64,000 bases of DNA from Victivallis sp. Marseille-Q1083 (GTDB taxonomy: Bacteria > Verrucomicrobiota > Lentisphaeria > Victivallales > Victivallaceae). The translations under genes were made by a program, and so were the position numbers. The DNA lies in the NCBI RefSeq assembly GCF_903645315.1, contig NZ_CAHJXL010000001.1:806001-870000 (forward strand), given 5' to 3'. Of the stretch, positions 42,812-52,036 are shown piece by piece (within the stretch, counting starts at the first letter, position 1; each line of letters starts with the position of its first letter). The notes beneath the pieces were generated by a model. That model was not told the DNA's origin. It did not search any database and was given only the letters and a program-made list of their open reading frames with translations.

Positions 42812-45382
42812 TTACTTTTCCCGGGCGACACGCATGCCGATTTTACGGTGCCAGAACGACACTATCGGACTGGCGATAAAGATCGAGGAGAAGGTACCGA
42901 TGACAATTCCCAGCATCATCACCAGGACAAAATCGTTGATCGCGATGCCGCCGAAGCAGAACATCACCACGACGACCAGCAGCGTCGTCACGCTGGTCAA
43001 AATGGTCCGGCTCAAGGTCTGATTGATGCTGATGTTGATGATTTCCGAATAGGTTTTGTCCGGAATCAGCTTCACTTCTTCGCGGATGCGGTCGAAGATG
43101 ACGATGGTATCGTTGATCGAATAGCCGATGATCGTCAACAGCGCCGCCACCACCGGCAGCGACAATTCCCGGCCCATCAGCAGGAAAATCCCCAGGGCGA
43201 TGAGCACATCGTGCGCCAGCGCGATCATTCCGGCGATCGCGTAGGAAAATTCGAAACGGAGCGAAACGTAAATGATCATGCCGACGACAGCCAACACGAT
43301 CGACAGCAGCGCCGACTTGCTCATCTCCCAGCCGACCAGGCCGCCGACGGTGGATTCCTGCCCGTCGGACAACTGCAGTTGCGGGAAATCCCGCGACAAC
43401 TTCTCCAGCACCCGGCTCTTGATGTCCGTCGCCTGCTGATCACCGCTCAGGTCGATCTCCCGGATCAGGAACTCCACTTTGCGGTTGTCCGACATCGAGG
43501 CATTGGCCTTGTAACCGATCCGGGCCTCGAGATTGGCCGCTTGCAGCGAAGTTTCCAACTGTTTGACCGGCACTTCTTCGGCGTAATTGAACGACAACAT
43601 GGTGCCGCCGGTGAAATCCACCCCCAGCATCGAACTGCCTTTGACCAGGCAGACGATGACACTCAGCACCAGCAATGTGCCGGATAACGGAAACGCCCAG
43701 CGGCGCGCTTTGATGAAATTGTAGTTCGGCTTGCTGAAAAAACGGCACATTTTCAACGTCTTCCATTGCCGGAACCGCAACGCATAATCGAAGATCAGCC
43801 GGGTCATGAACAACGCGGTAAACATGCTGCTGGCAATACCGATCGACAAACTGACCGCGAAACCTTTGACCGGCCCGCTGCCGAAATACATCAGAATCAC
43901 GCCGATCAGCAGCGTGGTGACATTGCCGTCCAGCACGGCGGAGAACGCTTTCTCATAACCGAGCGGAATGGCGGCCGCCAGATTCCTGCCGCGGTTGAGC
44001 TCTTCACGGATCCGCTCGAAGATCAACACGTTGGCATCGACCGCCATCCCCAAAGTCAGGATGATCCCGGCAATCCCCGGCATCGTCAGCGTCGCCCCGA
44101 ACGCCGCCATCGCGCCCATGATCAACACGACATTGAGCGCCAGCGCCAACACGGCGATCACCCCGGCCCGACGGTAATAGACGCACATGAAAACCGTCAG
44201 CAGCGCCAGCGCCAGCAGACCGGCCCAAATACCGTTCCGGACGTTGTCCGCCCCCAGCGACGGCGCCGTGTCATACACGGCGTTGATCTTGATCTGAAAC
44301 GGGAAACTGCCGGCCGTCAGCGCGTCGGCGATATTCTGCGCCTCCTCATGGGAGAAACTGCCGGAAATGGAAGCGTTGCCGTCGACGATCGCCGCCCGGA
44401 TATACGGCGCGCAATACAATTTGCCATCAAGCACAATCGCCAACTGCCGGTTGATATTTTCGCTGGTAATCCGGCCGAACTGTTCGGCGCCGGCGGCATT
44501 GAACGACAATGAAATCCGCAACTGTCCGTAACTGTCCTTTTCCGCCGCCGCGGCAACGATGTCCCGGCCATCCATCTCCGCCCGTCGGGACACAAAGTAG
44601 TAATTGACGACCTCGGTATCGGCATCCGGTATTTTTTCCGTGCTGCTCAACAGCATATAGCCGGGCGGCGGCATGAAGTTGGCGGGATCGCGCCGGTACT
44701 CTTCGACCAGCCGGTCATTGTCCGGGTGGACCAGCCGGAACCGCAGCTTGCAGCTCATCTGGATGATGCTCTGCAATTTGTCCTTCTCATCCTTGGAGAC
44801 GATCGGCGCCTTCAAAGAGATTGAACGGCTGCCGAACGGCGAAATTTCCGACTCGAAGATATTCTGGGTTTCCAATCGCTTCCGCAGCGTTTCGATCGCC
44901 TGGTCGCGGTAATGATTGAACTCCCGCTCAATGCGCTTCTCCAGTTCCGCCCGGTCGCTCTTATCGCCGTCATGCTCGAATTGCGCCAGAAAATCCGCAT
45001 CCGGCACCAAATCCAGCACAAACTCCACACCGCCGTTCAAATCGAGCCCCAGCCGGATCGAGCCGGAGGCCTTTTTGCGGATCATCGCGACGACGTCGCT
45101 GTTGTCGCCGCCCTTGGCCCCCTCCACCAGCCGGTTCAACTTCACCTGCCTGGCCTCGGCCACTTCCAACAGCGCGACCGCCGGATTTTTATCCGGACTG
45201 TTCGTCTGCAATTCCCGGGCCTCCACGATCAATTCTTCGCCGGCTTGCCGGTTGGCGGCATTGAGCGTCTTCCGGAACGTTTCGTAAAAATCCTGCGGCG
45301 TCAACGGGTAAATCGCCCAGGCAAATATCAGTGTGACCACCGCCAGAATGGTGGTTCTCAGCTTGAAGTGCATGTTATCCAT
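42812..45382 (-). CDS. secDF: fused protein translocase SecDF
   Basis: This 856-aa inner-membrane protein uses the proton gradient to pull secreted proteins through SecYEG. The SecD half has TM1 at about 9-28, the D1 motif RLGLDLNGGVEFVLDL, a large periplasmic part, and the TM bundle (AGLLALALLTVFMCVYYRRAG, GIAGIILTLGMAVDANVLIFERIREEL). The SecF half begins near residue 570 (RRWAFPLSGTLLVLSVIVCLV) with GVDFTGGTMLSF and ends with VVAALLTIIGYSINDTIVIFDRIREEV. The second conserved Asp of each RND motif is present. A fused form occurs in several phyla. The ATG at 45382 is preferred over TTG at 45385. Many secreted enzymes in this window would depend on it. Confidence 0.95.
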   Translation of the reverse strand: MDNMHFKLRTTILAVVTLIFAWAIYPLTPQDFYETFRKTLNAANRQAGEELIVEARELQTNSPDKNPAVALLEVAEARQVKLNRLVEGAKGGDNSDVVAMIRKKASGSIRLGLDLNGGVEFVLDLVPDADFLAQFEHDGDKSDRAELEKRIEREFNHYRDQAIETLRKRLETQNIFESEISPFGSRSISLKAPIVSKDEKDKLQSIIQMSCKLRFRLVHPDNDRLVEEYRRDPANFMPPPGYMLLSSTEKIPDADTEVVNYYFVSRRAEMDGRDIVAAAAEKDSYGQLRISLSFNAAGAEQFGRITSENINRQLAIVLDGKLYCAPYIRAAIVDGNASISGSFSHEEAQNIADALTAGSFPFQIKINAVYDTAPSLGADNVRNGIWAGLLALALLTVFMCVYYRRAGVIAVLALALNVVLIMGAMAAFGATLTMPGIAGIILTLGMAVDANVLIFERIREELNRGRNLAAAIPLGYEKAFSAVLDGNVTTLLIGVILMYFGSGPVKGFAVSLSIGIASSMFTALFMTRLIFDYALRFRQWKTLKMCRFFSKPNYNFIKARRWAFPLSGTLLVLSVIVCLVKGSSMLGVDFTGGTMLSFNYAEEVPVKQLETSLQAANLEARIGYKANASMSDNRKVEFLIREIDLSGDQQATDIKSRVLEKLSRDFPQLQLSDGQESTVGGLVGWEMSKSALLSIVLAVVGMIIYVSLRFEFSYAIAGMIALAHDVLIALGIFLLMGRELSLPVVAALLTIIGYSINDTIVIFDRIREEVKLIPDKTYSEIINISINQTLSRTILTSVTTLLVVVVMFCFGGIAINDFVLVMMLGIVIGTFSSIFIASPIVSFWHRKIGMRVAREK

Positions 45383-45599
45383 CAATGATTCTCTTCCTCA
45401 AAACAATTTCGGCATCCCCGGATCATGGTCGATAACCGCCGGCAGTGCCGGCTTCCCCCGCTCCGGAGTCCCCGCGATACAATCGGAAGCTCGAACCGCT
45501 TCCCAGACGGGAAACATTCGAACCAGCAAGCGCAAGGTACCGGTGTCACACCGATTCAACGGCGCGACCGCATCAGACGGCGCCGCACCGGTACCGGGA

Positions 45600-46016
45600 T
45601 CAAGCCGGCGGACCGGCCCGGACGATGATCTGATCGGCCAGCAAAGTTTGAGGTTGGAAGATAAATTCACCCGGACGGGCGAAAGCGCAGTAAATTTCAG
45701 GCGGAACCGGCAGCATCCGTTCCGGCGGCAGTACCGGACTGCGCACCGGCGGCTTGCCGCAGGAGCTTTTCATCGGCACCCGCTTGACGGCGAAACAGTG
45801 CTCGCCGCGCACCGGCGGTTCCCAATACGGTTCCGCGCTCACCGGGCTGTCCTGGCGCAGAATCGTCGAATTCCGGAAGCTGTCAAACGGCTGGAACAAG
45901 GACGGCAACGGCTCGTTCCCCGCACCGATTCCGGGCGCCGAAGCCCCCCAGAGTGCCGCCGCTCCGCCTCCCAGCGTCAGCAGCAACAGCAAAACCAGCC
46001 AGCTCGTTTTTTTCAT
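45600..46016 (-). CDS. small exported proline-rich protein, unknown
   Basis: This 138-aa protein has a signal peptide or N-terminal anchor (MKKTSWLVLLLLLTLGGGAAALWGASA). The ATG at 46016 is chosen because GAGGA lies 8 nt upstream. The mature part is Pro/Arg-rich (EPYWEPPVRGEHCFAVKRVP, SSCGKPPVRSPVLPPERML) with two cysteines that could form a disulfide. I recognise no family. It lies 217 nt upstream of secDF on the same strand; in between there is only the short hairpin GCCGGCAGTGCCGGC near 45440. Confidence 0.5.
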   Translation of the reverse strand: MKKTSWLVLLLLLTLGGGAAALWGASAPGIGAGNEPLPSLFQPFDSFRNSTILRQDSPVSAEPYWEPPVRGEHCFAVKRVPMKSSCGKPPVRSPVLPPERMLPVPPEIYCAFARPGEFIFQPQTLLADQIIVRAGPPA

Positions 46017-46164
46017 TTCATTCCGTCCTCGTTCAAAGATTGGCAACTAATATACGCAATTCTCCGGAAAATACAATCGCCAGCCCGGCAAATTCCGCTC
46101 CAGTTTCTCCCGCCGGTCAACTCCCTTGCCATCGGTTTTCCGCCGGCCGGTAAAAATTTGGCCA
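46017..46164. other. short intergenic region before the IS30 remnant
   Basis: Nothing recognisable is seen apart from the upstream region of the 138-aa gene. Confidence 0.35.
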
Positions 46165-46402
46165 CTTAAAAAAATAAACGCACATTTGTCAAATTACCCC
46201 CCCACCCTCAAAAATTTGTGCATTCAGTTAGCCTAAAAGGTTGAGATGATTATTTTCCGCATGTCCCTTCTGCCAGGAAGAATAGGGATTGCAGTAAAAG
46301 ATTCTCGTGCGCGGTTTCATATTGTTACGCCATCGCATTTGTCAAACTTCATAAATGCAAGCTGTCTATTTTCTGCGGTGCGTTTACTTTTTCAATTGAC
46401 CC
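46165..46402 (-). mobile_element. IS30-family remnant, about 240 bp, both ends present
   Basis: GTGCGTTTACTTTTTC at 46378-46393 and the inverted AAAAAAATAAACGCAC at 46168-46183 agree in 14 of 16 positions and look like the terminal inverted repeats. On the minus strand 46299-46264 reads FYCNPYSSWQKG followed by ENNH, the conserved C-terminal catalytic block of IS30 transposases. The rest of the gene has been deleted, leaving a miniature, non-autonomous element. The same sequence is found at 58126-58680. Confidence 0.7.
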
Positions 46403-46437
46403 AAAGAAATATTTTTCAAAAAAATGCGGTTGCCCTA

Positions 46438-46466
46438 TTGACTTTTTGGGAAAAATTCAGTATAAT
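46438..46466 (+). promoter_or_regulatory. promoter of the second pseudopilin gene
   Basis: TTGACT (46438-46443), 17 bp, TATAAT (46461-46466). It lies 35 bp outside the end of the IS30 remnant, within CCTATTGACTT, a string also found beside the other IS30 remnant. Confidence 0.75.
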
Positions 46467-46566
46467 TAAATCATGATTGATAGATCGGTTTATCAAAATG
46501 TTTATCAAAAGAACGGCGCGGCCGGAAATGATGGTCGCGGCAAAATTGAAAAAAAAGGAATGGAAC

Positions 46567-47334
46567 ATGAAAGTGCGCAAAGGGAAATTTCAGAGATTCA
46601 CATTGATTGAATTGTTGGTCGTGATTGCGATCATCGCCATTCTTGCCAGCATGTTGCTGCCGGCGCTGAGCAAGGCCAAGGAGAAGGCGGTGGCAATCAA
46701 ATGCACCAGCAACTTCAAACAGCAGGGATTGGGGTTTGCTTTGTATGCCAACGACTACAACGACAATATCATGACGATGTGCTGGGACAATTCCTGTACG
46801 TTTTACTGGGCGGATATTTACGCGTCGGAGAGTTCGATCGCCGGGGAAGGCAGCAACTTTATGAAGTATTTCCAGGATCAGGGGTATCCGGTGATGCTCG
46901 GCTACTCCAGCACCAGTGATAATTTCATTTTTTGCGGGCAGACTTCGGTAAGAAATCGTGGAACCACTTATGCTGCGGCCGCATTCTGGCAATCCACGCC
47001 GGAAACCTGCCGGATTTCCAATATCGACTCCAAGGGATTTGCGACGATGGGATTGAAACAGGGGGCGATGCGCAATCCCTCCGCCGTGATCATGATGACC
47101 GAGGCGGCGAATGCCAGTGGCGGTTCGGTCAACTGGTTTTATATCACCGATGCCAGTGATTGCGACAATTTGATCGATTTCCGGCATTCCGGACGCGGAT
47201 TGTTCCTGTTCGGTGACGGGCATGCTGCCGCCGGCGGTGATGAAGCCGTCCTGGGGACGGTGGATGCGCAGGATTATTTCTGGGAAAATACGCGTTTTGT
47301 CTACAAAAACGGCGGGCGGAGAAAAGTCAATTGA
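46567..47334 (+). CDS. pseudopilin-like protein with H-X9-DG motif
   Basis: This 255-aa protein starts at the ATG at 46567, with AAGGAA 8 nt upstream. A basic leader [10 protein letters not shown] is followed by [14 protein letters not shown], then [14 protein letters not shown] and the C-terminal [19 protein letters not shown] (H-X9-DG). The leader would be cleaved by a prepilin peptidase and the helix would anchor it in the inner membrane or a pseudopilus. The mature domain has six or more cysteines and aromatic residues. It is followed after only 17 nt by the secreted glycosidase-like gene, with which it is probably co-transcribed. Its biochemical function is not established in any organism I know of. 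Confidence 0.85.
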   Translation: MKVRKGKFQRFTLIELLVVIAIIAILASMLLPALSKAKEKAVAIKCTSNFKQQGLGFALYANDYNDNIMTMCWDNSCTFYWADIYASESSIAGEGSNFMKYFQDQGYPVMLGYSSTSDNFIFCGQTSVRNRGTTYAAAAFWQSTPETCRISNIDSKGFATMGLKQGAMRNPSAVIMMTEAANASGGSVNWFYITDASDCDNLIDFRHSGRGLFLFGDGHAAAGGDEAVLGTVDAQDYFWENTRFVYKNGGRRKVN

Positions 47335-47351
47335 ATCGGGACTGCTTGACC

Positions 47352-49319
47352 ATGATGAAACGGTTGTTGCGCGGAATATTGTTGGGGATGCTGCTGAATG
47401 CCGCGGCGGTTGCCGGAGAGAACCTCTTTCCGGCGGCCGCGCTGCGACAGGCCGAAGCCTGGTACCTGCCGGAAGGCTACCAGTGGCGTTTGAGTGAAGG
47501 CAAGGATGGCAGCGGGGCGGTATACTATTGCCGTCCTTCGGCGGATTCCTATGTGCTGGCGACCGTCGAATTGACCGGTTTGCAGCCCGGCGAACTCTAT
47601 GAATATGGCGGTTGGGTGAAAGCAGCGCAGCTTGGCAACGGCGCCGAGGTTACGGCGGCGTTCTGTGTGGAATTTCACGATGCCGACGGAAAATACTTGA
47701 CCGGTGATTATGGCGCGATGGCGGCGGGAGAACGCGATTGGACGCTGCTGAAGGGTGAATTTGCCGTTCCGGAAGAGGCGGTGACGGCGACTTTCACGCC
47801 CTATTTGCGGCCGGATACCACCGGCGAAGCCTGGTTTTCCAACTTTTTCCTGCACCGGAAAGATGAAGTCCGCTGGGTGACGGCTCTGCGGGATTATCGC
47901 GGCAGTCTGCCGGTCAGGCAGGCGGCGGTTCATTTGACCGGCACCGTTTACAATTTACCGGAAAATCTTCGAAATCAGCCGTTGACCTGCAAAGCATCGT
48001 TTTTAAATGCGGCCGGAGAAGAACGGCAATCCCGGTGTTTCGAATGGTCGGAAGGGGTGACAGAACTGGCATTGCCCGACGATTGCGAACTCCTGGCGCT
48101 GGAATTGTATGCGCCGGACGGCGCGACCCTGCTGGGCAGGAGTTCCCATCGGTTGCGGCGGATCGATTCGGAGCGGCGGCCGGAAAATGCCTGCTGGATC
48201 GATGAACGCGGACGCGCCTGGGTCAACGGGGCGAAATTCCTGCCGATCGGGCTTTATATCGACCGGTGCGGCGGCCGGAATATCGGTGCGGAGATTCCGG
48301 CGATTGCCGCCGGCAGTTTCAATTGCGTCATGCCGTATGATACGTTGGTCTGGCAGTCGGATGACGGTGCGGCCGGTGCAGCGGCGATTCGCGGCGAACT
48401 GGACCGGTTGGAAGCGGCGGGATTGAAGATCATTTTTTCACTGAAAGATATCCGTGACAACGGTTGGATCCGGGAATGGGAAGGCACGACCGGCGAGTTG
48501 GCGGTCCTGGATAAGGTGGTCGAAACGTTTCGGAATCATCCGGCTCTGCTGGCCTGGTATATCTGCGATGAGGACGGACCGGAGATGTATGAACGACTGA
48601 AAGTGCGCCGTGAGCTGGTCAACGGGCGCGACCCCTGGCATCCGACCTGGTTGGTGACATGTCACTACGACACGCCGAAGGTATATATGGCCGGCGCCGA
48701 TGTCTATGGCATCGATCCTTATCCGATCGGCTATGCCGGCAGCGACATCGCCAGCGTCGAATCGGTGTTGCGCAGGACCGTGGCCGGGCTGGGGGAAAAT
48801 ATGGCGCTCTGGGCGGTGCCGCAGATTTTTAATCAGGGCGTCTATTGGGCCGGTGCCGATTGGGAACGTTACCGGAAATATGTCGATCCGACCGAAGAGG
48901 AAATGCTGAGCATTGTTCTATTGGAAGCAATTTACGGAGCCAAAGGCTTTGTGATGTATTCTTACTTCGATTTGAAACGGGGACCGGATCGGGAACTGTT
49001 CGACCGTCAATGGCCGAAAGTCTGCCGGGTGGCGGCGGAATTGGAAAAACTGGCGCCGTATCTGCTGGGCGATCCGGCCGGGCCGGCATTTGACTGCCGC
49101 ATGCTCGATGGACAGCTTGCCGTCCAAAGTTTCACCGCCGATGACGGCCGGCAGGCGGTGGTCATCGTGGCGCCGTCGAAGGAAGGCGGCCGGGCGGAAC
49201 TGGACCTGCCGGAATCCGGGCGTTTCCATTCCCGCTTCGGGCGGACCGTCCGGCAGCCGGACGGCAGTTGGCGTTTTGCCAGTGAAGGAGTCGGGTGCGA
49301 CATTCTCTATGCCGAATAG
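47352..49319 (+). CDS. secreted glycosidase-like protein (TIM-barrel, CBM N-terminus)
   Basis: This is a ~655-aa protein (ATG at 47352 or 47355; the TTG at 47331 overlaps the pilin stop). A signal peptide (MKRLLRGILLGMLLNAAAVAG) is followed by a CBM-like jelly roll of about 160 residues (GSGAVYYCRPSADSYVLATV, YEYGGWVKAAQLG). A (beta/alpha)8-type domain follows from about 295 (GAKFLPIGLYIDRCG, FNCVMPYDTLVWQSD, GLKIIFSLKDIRD, LLAWYICDEDGPEMY, GADVYGIDPYPIGY, GAKGFVMYSYFDLKRG). The acidic CDEDGP resembles a general acid site of GH-A enzymes. A short C-terminal beta domain ends it. The substrate is unknown. It lies between a pseudopilin and a LacI regulator. Confidence 0.7.
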   Translation: MMKRLLRGILLGMLLNAAAVAGENLFPAAALRQAEAWYLPEGYQWRLSEGKDGSGAVYYCRPSADSYVLATVELTGLQPGELYEYGGWVKAAQLGNGAEVTAAFCVEFHDADGKYLTGDYGAMAAGERDWTLLKGEFAVPEEAVTATFTPYLRPDTTGEAWFSNFFLHRKDEVRWVTALRDYRGSLPVRQAAVHLTGTVYNLPENLRNQPLTCKASFLNAAGEERQSRCFEWSEGVTELALPDDCELLALELYAPDGATLLGRSSHRLRRIDSERRPENACWIDERGRAWVNGAKFLPIGLYIDRCGGRNIGAEIPAIAAGSFNCVMPYDTLVWQSDDGAAGAAAIRGELDRLEAAGLKIIFSLKDIRDNGWIREWEGTTGELAVLDKVVETFRNHPALLAWYICDEDGPEMYERLKVRRELVNGRDPWHPTWLVTCHYDTPKVYMAGADVYGIDPYPIGYAGSDIASVESVLRRTVAGLGENMALWAVPQIFNQGVYWAGADWERYRKYVDPTEEEMLSIVLLEAIYGAKGFVMYSYFDLKRGPDRELFDRQWPKVCRVAAELEKLAPYLLGDPAGPAFDCRMLDGQLAVQSFTADDGRQAVVIVAPSKEGGRAELDLPESGRFHSRFGRTVRQPDGSWRFASEGVGCDILYAE

Positions 49320-49349
49320 AAGAATTCGTCACAAAGTCAGCGGCAAGGA

Positions 49350-49378
49350 TTGAAAAGCGGTCCCGGCGCCATTAAAGT
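49350..49378 (+). promoter_or_regulatory. possible promoter of the LacI-family regulator
   Basis: TTGAAA (49350-49355), 17 bp, TAAAGT (49373-49378) lies 58 nt before the regulator's ATG. The -10 is a poor match. Confidence 0.35.
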
Positions 49379-49436
49379 ATTTTCATTGAATTGGGTGGAA
49401 ACAGGGCGCCGGGTGCCGCGGAAGAAGAAACATGTT

Positions 49437-50459
49437 ATGGAGACGAAAGTTAGATTAGTGGATATTGCCGAACGGGCGAAGGTTTCCCGTGCCACCGTCA
49501 GCCGGGTGCTGTGCGGCGGCGGCAAGGGGTCGATCCGGGTTTCGGAGTCGACCCGCAAACGGATTATGGATTTGGCGAAGGAGATGAATTTTTCTCCCGA
49601 TCCTTCCGCCCGGTCGCTGGCCGGCAAGAACAGTTATATCATCGGTTGTTTGATCGACACCCAGGCCTCTTTGCAGAAGAACGCCATCCTGTCCCGTATC
49701 GAGGAGATGCTCAACGAGCGGAATTACCGGCTGATGATCGGCCAGGCGCACGACAGCTACCGGCGGCTGGTCAAGTATCTGGCAGATTTCCGTTCTTACC
49801 ATGTCGACGGCTTGATCTGCTTTGCCCATGACTATCAGGAATTTTCCCTGGCCGATTGTTTCCGGCCGGAAGACAACGTCGTCTTCATTGACGAGCCGAA
49901 TGTGCCGATCAGTCATTTTGTCTCGTCGGATTTTCACCAGTGCTATCAAAATCTGGTTCTGCAACTGGTCGATGCCGGCCGTTCCCGGATCGGTTATACG
50001 ACCTTCTACAGTTCGCTGCGTTGCAACCTGAGTAAGATCTGGGGCTACCGGGCCGGCATTCACGCCCGTCGGCTCGAATCCTTTGAACTGAATATCGAAC
50101 AGATTATTTCACCGAAAAAACTGGCCGAGCAGGTGGTCGCTTATGTCCGGCAAACCCAATTGGATGCGATGATTCTCTTTTGCAACGATCTTTTCGCCAT
50201 GGCGGTTTGCCGGGAGTTGGCCGCCGCCGGTTTCCGGGTGCCGGAGGACGTGGCGGTGATCGGTTGCGACAATTCGGCGTTCTGTGAATATTCGACGCCG
50301 CGCCTGAGCTCGGTCGAACTGTTTCCGGATACGCTGGCGGAGGCGGCGGTCGAGCTGCTTTTTTCGGTCATCGACAAGCGGCCGGTGCCGCCGAAAGTGT
50401 TGGTGGCGCCGGAGGTGATCTATCGGGATTCGACGCCGGAATCGCTGAAAAACGGCTGA
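49437..50459 (+). CDS. LacI-family transcriptional regulator
   Basis: This 340-aa regulator starts at the ATG at 49437, which places the HTH at the usual position (VRLVDIAERAKVSRATVSRVL) with the hinge-helix region PDPSARSLAGKNSYIIG. The effector domain has DGLICFAHDY, the LacI-type RIGYTT, DAMILFCNDLFAMAV, VPEDVAVIGCDNS and TPRLSSVELFPDTLAEAAVELL. It probably senses a sugar made by the enzyme encoded just upstream and controls locus 2 (46.5-49.3 kb). The ribosome site (GAAGAAGAAAC) is weak. Unlike the regulators of loci 1 and 3, the HTH is a true LacI type, not GntR. Confidence 0.92.
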   Translation: METKVRLVDIAERAKVSRATVSRVLCGGGKGSIRVSESTRKRIMDLAKEMNFSPDPSARSLAGKNSYIIGCLIDTQASLQKNAILSRIEEMLNERNYRLMIGQAHDSYRRLVKYLADFRSYHVDGLICFAHDYQEFSLADCFRPEDNVVFIDEPNVPISHFVSSDFHQCYQNLVLQLVDAGRSRIGYTTFYSSLRCNLSKIWGYRAGIHARRLESFELNIEQIISPKKLAEQVVAYVRQTQLDAMILFCNDLFAMAVCRELAAAGFRVPEDVAVIGCDNSAFCEYSTPRLSSVELFPDTLAEAAVELLFSVIDKRPVPPKVLVAPEVIYRDSTPESLKNG

Positions 50460-50614
50460 AAGCAAATGCCGGAATTCCCGGTGTTCGCTGCGGAAGTGAC
50501 CGGGCGCAATTTTTTTCTTTCAAAGTTGTATTCCGTGAAAAGGTGTTTAGATTATGCGCTGGATGGCGCGTAAGGAAACGGCCGGCAATTTTCAACCAGA
50601 ATTGGAGAAGGAAT

Positions 50615-51199
50615 ATGACGCAGACGGCAAAAATCAGTTTGGCGGTGGTCGGCGGTTTGATTGCCCTGGTGGTGATCGGGGCGATTTTCGTGATTTCGGT
50701 GCGGAACGGCCTGATCGACCGGCAGGAACGGGTGAGAGAGAATTGGAGCCAGATTGATACGCAATTGCAGCGCCGGGTGGACTTGATCCCGAATCTGGTG
50801 GAGACGGTCAAGGGATATGCCGCGCACGAGAATAAGATTTTCTCCGAAATCGCCGAAGCCCGCAGCCGTTTGCTGACCGCTTCCGGCCCGGAGGCCAAAG
50901 CCGAGTCGGGCGCGGTGCTGGAATCGGCTTTGGGCCGTCTGCTGGCGATCGCCGAGAATTATCCGGACCTCAAGGCTAATCAGAATTTCATCCGGTTGCA
51001 GGATGAACTGGCCGGGACTGAAAACCGGATCAGCGTGGCCCGGACCCGTTACAATGATTGCGTGCGGGATTTCAATGCGGCAATCCGCAAGTTTCCCGGT
51101 TCGTTGTTCGCTTCCGGCATGGGGTTGACGGCGGCGGAATATTTCCAGCCCCCGGCCGGTGCCGCCGCAGTGCAGACGCCGCCGCAAGTGCGGTTCTAA
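50615..51199 (+). CDS. lemA: LemA family protein
   Basis: This 194-aa protein starts at the ATG at 50615, with GGAGAAGG 7-10 nt upstream. A single N-terminal membrane anchor (ISLAVVGGLIALVVIGAIFVI) is followed by the LemA four-helix domain (RVRENWSQIDTQLQRRVDLIPNLVETVKGYAAHE, YPDLKANQNFIRLQDELAGTENRISVARTRYND). The family is widespread and linked to envelope stress and metalloprotease partners, but its exact role is unclear. It is followed after 10 nt by a TPM-domain gene, the standard lemA-ygcG pairing seen in many phyla. Confidence 0.93.
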   Translation: MTQTAKISLAVVGGLIALVVIGAIFVISVRNGLIDRQERVRENWSQIDTQLQRRVDLIPNLVETVKGYAAHENKIFSEIAEARSRLLTASGPEAKAESGAVLESALGRLLAIAENYPDLKANQNFIRLQDELAGTENRISVARTRYNDCVRDFNAAIRKFPGSLFASGMGLTAAEYFQPPAGAAAVQTPPQVRF

Positions 51200-51209
51200 T
51201 GGTTTACCG

Positions 51210-51926
51210 ATGAAATTCCGGATCATTTGGGCCGTCGTATTGATATTTGGTGCCTTCCTGCCGTCGTTGCAGGCCGCTTTGACGGTGCCGCCATTGACCG
51301 GCCGGGTGGTTGACCGCGCCCAGGTATTCTCGCCGGAAGGCGAAGCCGCATTGGAACAGGCGATTCGTCGACTGGAGAATGCGACCGGCGGACAGATGGC
51401 GGTGCTGACCATTCCGTCGCTGGAAGGGGACAATCTGGAAACGTTCGGCATCAAAGTGGCGGAAAAGTGGGAAATCGGCAGCAGAAAGGAAGCGAATGGC
51501 GCCATTCTGCTGCTGGCGGTCAGGGACCGGCAAATGCGGCTGGAAATCGGCTACGGCTGGGAAGGCGTCATCAATGACGCCCGGGCGGGAGATATCGTGC
51601 GGGGCATGACCGGTTTTTTGCAGGATGGCGACTATGATACGGCTGCCAGGTATGCGGTGAACCGCGTGGAAGAACTGGTGACCGGCAAGCCGGTGGCGGA
51701 TCTGCCGGTGCCGCCGCGCCGGGCGAAAGAACAGGATGGCGGCGCCGGGTGGGGCGCAATTGTTTTCTTCATTATTCTGTTGCTGATCTTCAGCCGTTCG
51801 CGCGGTTTTTTCTTTTTTGGCGGCGGCGGCGGCGGATTTCGCGGCGGCGGCGGTGGTTTTGGCGGCGGCGGATTTCGCGGCGGCGGTGGCGGTTTTGGTG
51901 GTGGCGGCGCGTCCGGCCGCTGGTAA
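51210..51926 (+). CDS. TPM-domain (YgcG-like) membrane protein with Gly-rich tail
   Basis: This 238-aa protein has a signal peptide (MKFRIIWAVVLIFGAFLPSLQA), then a TPM domain at about 30-155 (GRVVDRAQVFSPEGEAALEQ, GGQMAVLTIPSLEGDNLETFG, RQMRLEIGYGWEGVINDARA). A C-terminal transmembrane segment (GAIVFFIILLLIFS) is followed by SRSRGFFFF and a glycine-rich tail of GGGF/FRGGGGG repeats. This pattern is the classic YgcG layout paired with LemA. The Gly tail is coded by a low-complexity GGCGGCGG tract (51820-51910) prone to slippage. The function is in envelope maintenance; no enzymatic activity is proved for the domain in bacteria, though plant homologues act on phosphorylated photosystem proteins. 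Confidence 0.9.
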   Translation: MKFRIIWAVVLIFGAFLPSLQAALTVPPLTGRVVDRAQVFSPEGEAALEQAIRRLENATGGQMAVLTIPSLEGDNLETFGIKVAEKWEIGSRKEANGAILLLAVRDRQMRLEIGYGWEGVINDARAGDIVRGMTGFLQDGDYDTAARYAVNRVEELVTGKPVADLPVPPRRAKEQDGGAGWGAIVFFIILLLIFSRSRGFFFFGGGGGGFRGGGGGFGGGGFRGGGGGFGGGGASGRW

Positions 51927-51939
51927 AAAGGGGGGATAA

Positions 51940-51984
51940 AAACATCGGTCACTCCCGTTCTTTTGAAGTGGCCGATGTTTGTTT
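51940..51984 (+). terminator. terminator of the lemA operon
   Basis: AAACATCGGTCACT (51940-51953) pairs with AGTGGCCGATGTTT (51967-51980) with one G-U, followed by GTTTG. It lies between converging transcripts. Confidence 0.7.
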
Positions 51985-52036
51985 GAGCGGTTTCGACCGA
52001 TAGCCGTCAGAACTGAGGCTTTCGCGGATGCGTCGG

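Noticed and set aside
51820-51910. GGC-rich tract as a possible structured RNA
   Set aside because: It is explained by the Gly-rich tail typical of YgcG-like proteins.
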